From Zelonia costaricensis (lineage: Eukaryota; Euglenozoa; Kinetoplastea; Trypanosomatida; Trypanosomatidae): DNA of 64,000 nucleotides. Of the stretch, positions 34,415-42,950 are shown piece by piece; positions within the stretch are counted from its first letter, which is position 1; each line of letters opens with the position of its first letter. The translations under genes and the position numbers were made by a program. Under the pieces are notes generated by a model. It did not search any database, was not told where the DNA came from, and worked only from the letters and a program-made list of their open reading frames with translations. The stretch lies in the NCBI GenBank assembly GCA_030849075.1, contig JASAOO010003455.1:1-64000 (forward strand), read 5' to 3'.

Positions 34415-35065
34415 ATGCACCCCGCACAGCGCCTGTTCGCTGCGTCTGCCAACTGCATGGCGCGGCAGCCGGCCCTTCTGCGGCGCGCGTGGCAGCCACC
34501 GACGTGCTGCCTCTCCCGCACGTCGCCGGCGAGTCGCCCCCTCGTGGGTGTTGTGGTGCCTCTTCATGCCCCGCGGCGCTTCCAGCACACCACCGCAGCC
34601 CCGTCTGACAGCGGCAGCCGCGATGCCGCGCCTGGCGCCTCCGCGTCCTCCGCCTCTGCGGGCCCGAGCTCCAACCTGCGTATCGACCCACGCCGGCTGC
34701 CAAGCACGATTCCCGGCGTGTCGCAGGAGGAACTGGCAGCCCGCATCACGCAGTACCACGCCGAGCAGTCAAGGCAGGCCGGCGAGGTGTCGGCCAAGGC
34801 CGTGGCACACGAGGTGGAGCTCATGCGCCGCTCCCTCTCCCCCGCGGCGTTCGCGGAGTTTATGGCTCGAGTGGAAGTCGAGCAGCAGGCTGCGGCGAGG
34901 GAGGCGGCGAAGATGGCCGCCATGTCGCCGCTGGAGCTGCACCAGTACCAGCAGAAGAAGCGGCGGCAGGCGGTCCGCTACGAGTGGTACAAGACCTTCC
35001 TGATGTTCTTCGCGCTGGCCGGCAGCACCGCCTTCCTCTTCTTCTTCTTCGTCTTCTTTGAGTGA
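34415..35065 (+). CDS. Small putative mitochondrial protein with a C-terminal membrane segment
   Basis: A 216-residue protein. The first about 60 residues (MHPAQRLFAASANCMARQPA, then LLRRAW... and PLHAPRRFQH) are Arg/Ser/Ala-rich with no acids, a convincing mitochondrial presequence. A Ser/Ala linker leads to a helical section (about 95-185) with SQEELAARITQYHAEQSRQ, VAHEVELMRRSLS and a stretch rich in Ala, Glu and Gln. The last 22 residues (KTFLMFFALAGSTAFLFFFF) are one very hydrophobic, Phe-rich membrane segment ending VFFE. A single C-terminal span with the bulk in the matrix suggests an inner-membrane protein, possibly an accessory subunit of a respiratory complex or translocase; that is inference. 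I recognise no homologue. Confidence 0.8.
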   Translation: MHPAQRLFAASANCMARQPALLRRAWQPPTCCLSRTSPASRPLVGVVVPLHAPRRFQHTTAAPSDSGSRDAAPGASASSASAGPSSNLRIDPRRLPSTIPGVSQEELAARITQYHAEQSRQAGEVSAKAVAHEVELMRRSLSPAAFAEFMARVEVEQQAAAREAAKMAAMSPLELHQYQQKKRRQAVRYEWYKTFLMFFALAGSTAFLFFFFVFFE

Positions 35066-35848
35066 GCAGCGAGGTTGCGCCGGCACCTCCATCCACAAGG
35101 GGGAGGCCCCGTGGGGTCAACCCACCTTCCCACAGACACTTCATTTGTTTCCTTTTTCTTCTCTCTTCTGCCCTTATAGGCGCCGGGCCTCGTCCGCGTC
35201 CACCTCACCCCTTTCGCGCGCAACCGCATCGCCGAGCGAAGGGTGGACGGTGTGGTGGATGGGAGGGAGCCGCAGGCAGTAGTCACGACGCCGAGATCAA
35301 AATCCACACAAACAAAAAAAAAAACGGAAGCTACGCAGAGGTTTTAATGGCGGTCGCGACGCCACCAGTATCGACGTCTGCTTCTGCACACGCTCGCTTT
35401 CCAGCGCAGGGTGTCGGCCAGCGGTTCTCATCGTTGTTGCCAAAGCGTGTTGGCGTGCAGATATGGCTCTGTCGGTGCAGGTGCGGTTGGTTTACAGGGG
35501 AGGGGGGGGAACCCCAAGCGGTGCCACGTCGAATGGGGAGAAGAGTTCTCCTGGTGAGGGACGTCGCCAACTGCGCACACAAGGCGAGCCGTGTCCCCCG
35601 CTGCGTCCCCTCTTCTTTTCCGGTCCCCGACTGTCCGCGTCTCACCCGTTGTTGCTGCTTTGACCCACTCCCCCCCCCCCTTCATCATCACTCCACTTCC
35701 TGCGAGCCTCTCACAGGCCAGTACACTGCCCCGCCTTTTTCCTCTCTCTCCCTCCCTGTCGTTGCGACCACCACACGTGAGCGGAGCCGTCGACTTGGCC
35801 CCATCAGCCACCCCTCCTCTCTTAGTCCATCCTCCGTTTGGGACGACC
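35066..35848. other. Non-coding spacer
   Basis: An A-run at 35314-35324, G-runs near 35500-35510 and a C-run near 35671-35681 lie before the pyrimidine tract of the next acceptor. No gene seen. Confidence 0.7.
35735..35781 (+). promoter_or_regulatory. Candidate trans-splice acceptor of the 35849 gene
   Basis: TTTTTCCTCTCTCTCCCTCC and CTGTCGTTGCGACCACCACACGTGAG, AG at 35780-35781. 67 bases before the ATG with no ATG between. Confidence 0.5.
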
Positions 35849-36532
35849 ATGCTGCAAGGACTGCGTGCGCGTGGCGCGGCAGGTGTGTGCGCCGGCTCTT
35901 CGGTGGCGCCTCTCACGACACGGCTGACCACGAGCACGTCCTCCGCCAGTGCGACACCGGGGGCCCCGTGCTCCTGCAGCCACAGCGGCTCGGCTGCGCT
36001 GGCGATGCACCCCACTCGGCTCCTGCGCCGGCCGCAGACCATCAAGCCAAACCCCAACGAGTCGCGCAGCGGGCAGTTTGACAAGAGCTTTGAGAAACTG
36101 ACCTCCACCATCGAGTCGCGGCTCCCGTTCCGACAGCACCACCTCTCGAAGGGCAACCTGCACGAGCACCTTTACGGCGAGCGCAGCGACGAGGATATGC
36201 GCGCCGAGGCGGAGGAGGACCTGCAGGGCCGCGAAAGGGAGAAGCCGGCGGCGCGGCAGGCGCGCAGCTACTTCACCGATGCCGACCTTTCGCCCGAGGC
36301 GATGCATGTGCGGTCGCCGCAGCTGAAGGTGTCTCAGAATCAAGAGCGGCTCAACTACGACAAGAAGATCCTCAAGACAACAGCAGAGGCTGCCGAGTAC
36401 TACTACCCCGTTCTGACGCTCGAACAGAAGCGCGTGTACCGGATGAAGCTGCTGGCCGGCTGGGGTGCGGTTGCCGCGGCCACGTACGTGGGTCTGCGCA
36501 AGCTTGGCCATCACATGCGCTACGACGGCTGA
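35849..36532 (+). CDS. Small putative mitochondrial protein
   Basis: A 227-residue protein. The first about 60 residues (MLQGLRARGAAGVCAGSSVA and on to HPTRLLRR) are basic and rich in Ala, Ser and Thr without acids, fitting an import presequence. The middle is charged and largely polar with SGQFDKSFEKLTSTIESRLP (about 72-91) and NLHEHLYGERSDEDMRAEAEE, then a block around ARQARSYFTDADLSPEAMHV. The end carries a weakly hydrophobic Gly/Ala segment (about 199-217; MKLLAGWGAVAAATYVGL) followed by basic residues, which might be a short membrane span. I do not recognise a family. It follows another presequence-bearing gene of similar size but shares no sequence with it. Confidence 0.8.
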   Translation: MLQGLRARGAAGVCAGSSVAPLTTRLTTSTSSASATPGAPCSCSHSGSAALAMHPTRLLRRPQTIKPNPNESRSGQFDKSFEKLTSTIESRLPFRQHHLSKGNLHEHLYGERSDEDMRAEAEEDLQGREREKPAARQARSYFTDADLSPEAMHVRSPQLKVSQNQERLNYDKKILKTTAEAAEYYYPVLTLEQKRVYRMKLLAGWGAVAAATYVGLRKLGHHMRYDG

Positions 36533-37488
36533 AGAGGGGAGAAAAAGAGAAAACGGAGAGGCCAGTGATCTGCTCAGACGTTTGCTGCTCCCCCACCCAC
36601 CCAACACAAAGTGTTTGTTCAAAGTGTCCGTCGAGCTTGTTCGTAGGCCCACTTCCCATTATGAGACTCAGCTTTCATCTCTTCGCATCTGAGTCAGCCA
36701 CCTCTGCGCGCCGATTCGGCCGCTTTCCTCACCTCCGTTTGGTGCAGTCCCAAACACTCGCGGACGGAGGCGGGGAACGCGGCGTTCCACTCGAGTCGCA
36801 ACGCCGCTTGACACGCGCGTCGGACGAAAACGTAGTTTGATGTGAGAGGGGGGGTGGCACCTCCGCGAGAGGCTAGCTGTCCACACCTGAATGACCAAGT
36901 CCGCGCTGCCCCCTGACTTTGCTTGTGTCTCTGCGGACAAGTGTGCCTGCTGCAGCTCCCGACTCAGACTGGAGCGGCCCCACTTGGAAGAGCAGAAGCG
37001 CCACGCTGGAGGTGCCGTCTGCTCTCTACCATCTGCTTCTTATCCTTGTTGTGCTTCCCCATTATTGACCTTTCGTGACGTCTCCTTTGCTGCGTGTTGC
37101 ACGCCGCGCCTTTGTGCGCGAACTGCTTTGAATACACACTTATTCACTGTGCTACCACCACTGCTGCCCCCCCCCCCCAACACACACACACACGCATCAC
37201 CTGCGTCGTCCATCAACCTCCAATCACCACACAAAAAAACACCGCACCACGGCAACGCATCAATCTCGGCACCGTCTCTCCCCCCCCCTCCCCCCTCGTA
37301 CCGCTCCTCCACTGGGACACGAAACAAGCATCTGCCGTCTCACTGACGCCACACAAACACACAACGCCAACACCACCGCTTCACCTCCTCCCTTTTCTCC
37401 GCCTCCTTCGCATCGACAAACTCTACTCGCTGTCCCGCTCGACCCGGCCTGCCTCGTCTCGCACCCGCATCCCAGACACGCACACAGC

Positions 37489-37513
37489 CACACACACACA
37501 CACACACACACAC
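37489..37513. repeat. (CA)12 microsatellite
   Basis: Uninterrupted CA run in the spacer upstream of the PSP1 gene; several shorter CA runs follow within 900 bases. Confidence 0.9.
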
Positions 37514-38504
37514 GCAGGTCATCGCTCGCTCCGCCCCCGCCACACCCGTCACAAGCCCAAAACAGAAAACGAAAAACGCAAGAGGAGCAGAAGACAGGCG
37601 GCAGCAACGGCGACGATTGCCTCCCCACGGTCATAGAGATAGACAACCCCTCTCTCCTCCTCCCGCCACGTTTCCGTCCTCCATCAACCACCGCCGCGCA
37701 AGGGACAGAGTAGCCAACGAGAGCCAGCAAGAGAAAGAAAGACACGCCATACACAAGCAGAACAAGAGTAGCAGGACACACAAGAAACAGTACGTTCGCA
37801 CACACACACACACAACCCCACCCTCGTCGTACTCTCCTCCCCCTCCCCCTTCGCCTCGCCAGAAAAGGAAAGGGAACAAAAAGAACTGCAGAGGTGGACA
37901 CACACACACACACCGACGTGTCGCCGCTGTCACCGCCAGGTCGCTCCCCTTTGTTCAGCTCTTCACTTTGTTTTATTGTTTGTTTTAGTTCGGCTCGCTT
38001 CTTCTTCTTTTCTTCATTCTCCACGTCGTCCGTGTGCCCCCCCCCCCCGCCCCCGCCTCGTCTTCTCTTTGCAGAGGTCTTCGCTCCTCCCGTCCACCGC
38101 CCTGCCTCGCCCTGCAAATCACGCGCGCTTCATACCCGCGACTGCCGTTCGTTTCCCTCCTCTTTCCCACCACCACCGTCCATCCATTCATCCATACCTC
38201 CCCCCCCCCCGCACCTCATACACAATTTCTCGCGTGCATACAACAAGAACGCAGACTCACAGCCCCATAGCCCCATACTCCCCTCCCCCCCTTCTCTCTC
38301 CCCACACACACACACAGACACACACACACATCGGCCATTGCAGCATTGGTGTGAACATACAGGCCCACCCTCGTAAGTAAGGTGATTAGCAGAAGGAAGA
38401 GCGAGGCCCGAGTAAGAACGCAGAGTGTTTTTTTTCCTTTTCACCATTGCGCAAGACACGCGTGCGTGCTGCGGTTTCTTCTGCCTTCCATTTCGAGGAC
38501 GCAC

Positions 38505-38563
38505 TTCTTTTTTGCTTGTTTGTTTGTTTCTGATCAATTCTCTTCGCCGCGGCTCATCACCAG
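38505..38563 (+). promoter_or_regulatory. Putative trans-splice acceptor of the PSP1 gene
   Basis: A T-rich tract (CTTCTTTTTTGCTTGTTTGT and on) then TCTCTTCGCCGCGGCTCATCACCAG, AG at 38562-38563, 64 bases before the ATG with no ATG between. Acceptors farther upstream would give leaders of over 500 bases. Confidence 0.6.
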
Positions 38564-38627
38564 AGCCTCGTCTTGACAGCCTGCCCCCCACGGCTTCGAG
38601 CACCTTTCCTCACACCAGCGCAGCGCC

Positions 38628-39911
38628 ATGGCGTATATGGAGAACCGCGCCAGCAAGGCAATCGACGTGTTCCTGAACAGCGGCAGCGGCTCGCCGCCGG
38701 CGCAGGGGCACGGGTCGAACGCGATGCCGTCCGCCAGCCCCATGGATCCCAGTCGCTTCGCCACGATGATCAGCCTGCAGAACCGGCTGCTGAGCATCAT
38801 GGCCGAGGCGCAAACCATCGTGCGGCACCTTCAGGAAAACGGCTTCTTCCCGCGTGGGTCGGGCGTGAACCCGGAGGAGGATGTGGCGAACATCATTATG
38901 CAGATGCTGCGTGCCAGCCTCGAGGCCTCCGACTCCTTGACGCAGATGCCGAGCGGGTCGCAGTCGACGATGGAGGCGGCCTCAGCGGGGATGCAGCGCG
39001 TGCCGAGTCCAAACTCCACCAACATTCCCGACTCCGCGGCAGCCGCGCAGCCGTGGGTGCCGGCCAAGCAGTCGCCGGACAGCACCAGTGGCTACAACGT
39101 GAACGGCAACAACCGCGCCAACAACAACGCGATCCACGGCGCAACCATGTCGCACAACGCCGTAGAGGAATTCCTCCTCTCCGGCCAGCAGCAGCAGCAG
39201 CAGCCCCAGCCCCAGCAGCAGCAGCAGTACTACGGCAGCGGCACTGAGGCCGGCCACAACGAGGCCGAAGGCGACGAGCTGCCGGAGGGGTCGCACATGC
39301 TCGCCTTTGTTGAGTTCAAGCGCGGCCGCGTGCGCAAGTACGTCTGTGCCCACCGCATTGAGCCCGGCAGCTACGTGCTTGTCGACGGCGACCGTGGCAC
39401 GGACTGCGGCCTGCTCGTGCAGACGATCGAGCGCAAGGCGAACAATGAGACGGCGGTTGTTTCGATGGAGGGGTGCGACATTCGCGACGAGAAGATCAAG
39501 CTGGAGAACGGGCGCGTGCTGCGTCAGGCCTCGGAGGAGGACATCGATCGCTTGCACAACATCATCGCCAACGCCGAGAGTGTCGCGCTCAAGACGTGCC
39601 GCCAGCGCTGCATCGAGCTTGGCATCGACATTGACCTGCAGGACGTGGAGTACCAGTTCGACATGAAGAAGATCAGCTTCTTCTTTGACTGCGACCACAG
39701 CGTGGACTTCCGCGCCCTTGTGCGGGAGCTCTACCGCACCTTTGGGGCACGCATCTGGATGGAGAACATCAACCCCAAGGTGAAGAACTCGATGCCGGAC
39801 GCGTGCAACCACGACCGCGGGCATGAGCGCGGCAACGGCGGCGGCCACCACGGCAATGGCGGCGGCTGGCGCAACAACCACCGCGGCGGCGGTCGCGGTC
39901 GCGACTACTAA
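38628..39911 (+). CDS. PSP1-domain protein with RGG tail, probable RNA-binding regulator
   Basis: A 427-residue protein. The N-terminal half is polar, with a helical stretch (about 40-80), Ser/Asn-rich disorder and a Gln/Pro tract (about 187-200). The ordered core (about 222-385) starts LAFVEFKRGRVRKYVC and ends with the PSP1 C-terminal signature FFFDCDHSVDFRALVRELYR then FGARIWMENINP. It closes with an Arg/Gly/His/Asn tail (about 395-427) ending GGGRGRDY, a typical RGG-type RNA-binding region. PSP1 domains occur in yeast Psp1 and bacterial RicT/YaaT, and some trypanosomatid mRNA-binding proteins carry them; a post-transcriptional role is therefore likely but inferred. ATG context AGCGCCATGG is strong. 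Confidence 0.8.
   Translation: MAYMENRASKAIDVFLNSGSGSPPAQGHGSNAMPSASPMDPSRFATMISLQNRLLSIMAEAQTIVRHLQENGFFPRGSGVNPEEDVANIIMQMLRASLEASDSLTQMPSGSQSTMEAASAGMQRVPSPNSTNIPDSAAAAQPWVPAKQSPDSTSGYNVNGNNRANNNAIHGATMSHNAVEEFLLSGQQQQQQPQPQQQQQYYGSGTEAGHNEAEGDELPEGSHMLAFVEFKRGRVRKYVCAHRIEPGSYVLVDGDRGTDCGLLVQTIERKANNETAVVSMEGCDIRDEKIKLENGRVLRQASEEDIDRLHNIIANAESVALKTCRQRCIELGIDIDLQDVEYQFDMKKISFFFDCDHSVDFRALVRELYRTFGARIWMENINPKVKNSMPDACNHDRGHERGNGGGHHGNGGGWRNNHRGGGRGRDY
39184..39227 (+). repeat. Coding CAG/CCCCAG repeat (poly-Gln/Pro)
   Basis: Short in-frame CAG runs broken by CCC codons inside the PSP1-domain gene, giving a Gln-rich tract with alternating Pro. Likely length-variable between strains. Confidence 0.8.
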
Positions 39912-42900
39912 GCGGACCGCCACTGCACCAGGGTAGCTGGAAGGAGGAGAAGAGAGCGTGGAAAACACACACAGATGCGAGCGCCGGTTTGCCCCCGTGA
40001 CCCCTCTCACTGGAAGGAGGGACGCCCCCACCCCCACCTCCCTTTTTTGACCTTCCTCCCTCCCCCTTCAATACCTCCTGCGGTCGACGTTCCGCACCTG
40101 GTGTCGTGCGTGCGACAGTTTGGTCCATGGAGCGTGTCTGAGATCGACTTGTGGTGGCTGTGTTGATGATGTTACTGGATTTTGTTGTTGTTGTTGTTGT
40201 TCTGTGTCTCGCACCTCGCTCGCCTCATCTCTGCTGTGTGCGGGGAGATGGCAGATTGCACCAGGAAAAGAGGGGCAAATCCGTTTTTTGTTTGCCTTCT
40301 TTTTCGTTGGTTTTTTTTTTTTTTGCTTTCTTTCTTCCTTTTTTTTCGCGGGGGACGTCACCCTTTTTCTTTCTTTTTCGTTGTTGTTTCGTCTAAGTTG
40401 GAAGTTGCCGTGTCGGTTGTGCGTTTCATGTGGGGCAACGAACGTGTCTACGTGTGTGTCTGCCGTTCTTCCCCTGCCCCCACGGCCCTTCATCCAGCAC
40501 TTGCGCGTGGCAGGATGGCAGCAGCAGCAGCACGAGGCAGAGCGTGAACGCGCCCATGCATCTCTCCATCACAAGAGCAAATAACAAGAAAAGGAAACGC
40601 CGCCGCTACTCACGTCCGCTTGTGCGCCTCCGCACATTGCTCGCCACTTTCTTCTCCTTTTCTTCACCTTCACCGTAAGCTTGTCCCTCCCTCTTGTGCT
40701 CTCTTGAACGCCGGCCGCTTGTGGCCGTCTTCTTGGTGTTCTGTGTGTGTGTGTGTCTGTGTGTGTGGCCCGTGCGCCTTTCCGTTCTCTTTCCATCTTG
40801 GTCCCCGTGGACGCGTCGGTGACAGTTGCCCGTTGTCGACTGATGTTGCAGTGACGCGAGTGTCGTACGCATGTGTGGCCTCCGCGCACGCAATGCTGTG
40901 ATTTCCTCTTTTTTCTTTAGCATTTTTTGTTCTTCTCCTTCGGTGGCCTGCGCCACGCGAACACAATAGAAGTTGCTTTGGGTGTGCTCGCCGGGCGCGA
41001 GCTTGGGACTTCGCGGGGGGAGGGCCGGGCGAACGGTGAGAGAGCTGGACAGTGCAGGACCCGAGCCGACTGTCCTCCCGCATCCCACCCACCCACCCAC
41101 CCCCATCTCCGCCCCCCTACCGCCCTGCATCATAGAAGCGATACAGAAAAGCGGACGCGCTGCTCACGGCGGGGAAAGGCCTACGCGAGGCGTGGGGCGG
41201 TGGGCGACTCAGTCGACAGGGCAACGCCTGCGTGGCGGCGAGAATTCAGGAGGATACGAGAATGCTGTCAATGGCGTGGTGGCAGCACGCGGCAGGTGCG
41301 CGCAGACACGCGCACGCAAGCATGCAGCCGCACACAGGCAACACGAGAGCCGACCACGTGAGAAACCAGATCCGACTTGCGCGGGAGATGAAGAGAGGTG
41401 CGTGGATCGTGTGTGTGTGTTTGTGTCTGTGTCTGAGTCACCAGCACAGGCACAAACGCTGCTGTCACGAAGCCCTTCTTTCGCACCGTCTCCACCACCC
41501 CTTTCACGACCCCGTTGTTCTCTCTCTTATGTTGGTGTGTGGGTGTGTGTTCACAGAGTGGGGTCGCACGGCCGCCTGCCCATCTTCTGACGTATCCGCA
41601 CCCCGGTGTCGCACTCCCTCCTTCTTTCTCGCCACCCCCCCCCCATCGTCGCACCTCCACCCCGCCTTGCTCATCGGGCCCGTTCCCCGCTGGTGAAGGG
41701 GAGGGGAGGGCGGATGTGGCGACGGTGCAGTGCTCGTAGATGCGGCGCAGCAAACAACAACAGAAAAGAGAAGAACAACGGCAGTAACGCAACGGGCGAA
41801 GGGACGACAGCGCCGTGTATCTCCTCGCGGGATCCGGCATCTTTTTTGTGTGTGTATGTCTTCCGTTTCCTGATGAGGTGCCCCTCTTTCGTTTCTTTCC
41901 TTCCTCTTTTCCGATGTGCGCTCTTACGTGAGCTAGCGGAGCCGCCGCCACGCACTCATCTCGCTCGCCCCCCCCCCTCCCTCCTTCCCTCCCTCCCCTC
42001 TTCTCTCTCTCTGTGCATGTGCAGGTGTGCACGCGTCTCGTGTGGAATGCCTCTGCGCCGTCTCACCGCGTGTGGACAGCTTTGCTGGTCGTCGGTCTCC
42101 CTCGACTCTTCTCCTTTACAAGGGGGGAGGGGGGTCGGTCTATTGCTTGTGTCTGCCTGTCCTTCCGGTGTGTGCATATGTGTGTGCGTGTGTGTTTGTG
42201 TGTGTCCCCTGTGCAATGCCGCCACCACCACCACCCCCGCCTTCCTTTCCCTGTTTGGCGCTCTGTCTCTCCGCCCCCCTCCCCCCCCCCCACCTTTTCA
42301 CCCCCGCCCATTTGTACGCCCTTCAAGCAACAACAACAAAAAAAAGAGAAACAAACGAACTTGCAGATGCGTCGCGCGTTGCGCGGGAGCGGCGCAGTGG
42401 AAGGGGGAGGGGGGATGGGCGATCACGAACGGAGAAAAAGCGAGGTGCACGCCTCCCTTGGCGCGTTTGGAGGTGGAACGGCGTCCCTCGTGCGCCGGCC
42501 TCCGCCCACGTCCTCGCCTTCTCTTTTTTCGGTCCCCCCCCCCTCACCTTTCCCTCCACCCCTTCCTCTGACGGTGTTCGCTTCTCCCGTAACTTGTGCG
42601 CTGTGAAACGAGCGCCGCCTTTTATTGGTGTTGCAGAGCCGCCACTCTCGCACCGCTTCGTGGAAGTCCCTTTTTGAGACCACGCAAACAAGGACGCAGG
42701 CCGCGACACGGAGCTGCCGCCGCCGCTGCTGTCGCCCACCTGCACCCCCGCCGTGCCTCGCAAGCTCCACATCCTCCAGTGCACCACCTGCTTTGCGAAC
42801 AAACACACCTGCACAAGGCTGAACCCCCACTTCCTCATCCGTCCCCTGTGTGGAGTGCCTTCATTCTCTCCCTGCACCACTCATCGGGGTGCCACAGCCC

Positions 42901-42950
42901 GTCTCACTTCCCACTTCTCTTTCTGAAGCGTCCGTTTTTCCAAGCCGGTA
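39912..42950. other. Non-coding spacer, 3 kb, the longest in the window
   Basis: I find no credible gene. T-runs (40285-40345), a TTG repeat (40180-40201), TG patches (40742-40766, 41408-41435, 42175-42205) and C-runs (41636-41644, 41969-41978, 42282-42291) dominate. TGATGA strings near 40164 have no snoRNA context. Open frames up to 321 codons occur in all frames but are low complexity. It should hold a long 3' UTR of the PSP1 gene and the leader of the cupin-like gene. Confidence 0.6.
42901..42944 (+). promoter_or_regulatory. Candidate trans-splice acceptors of the cupin-like gene
   Basis: A C/T tract (CTCACTTCCCACTTCTCTTT) with AG at 42927-42928 and a second tract (CGTTTTTCC) with AG at 42943-42944, 22 and 6 bases before the ATG at 42951. 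The nearer AG would give an extremely short leader, so the first is preferred. Confidence 0.5.

Larger units (their letters stand above)
36533..38627. other. Non-coding spacer, 2.1 kb, CA-rich
   Basis: No gene supported. CA repeats appear at 37182-37194, 37489-37513, 37799-37813, 37900-37914 and 38303-38331. C-runs are at 37168-37178, 38038-38048 and 38200-38210. This CA-dense half is probably the long leader or alternative leaders of the PSP1 gene, with possible acceptors at 38073-38074 and 38562-38563. Confidence 0.65.

Noticed and set aside
40155..40175. Repeated TGATGA string suggesting a C/D snoRNA C-box
   Set aside because: No D-box (CTGA) at suitable spacing with a terminal stem, and no cluster of similar units.
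41606..42571. 321-codon plus-strand frame in the 3 kb spacer
   Set aside because: Low-complexity Pro/Ser/Cys-Val text produced by C and TG runs, equally open in other frames; no acceptor-to-ATG arrangement.
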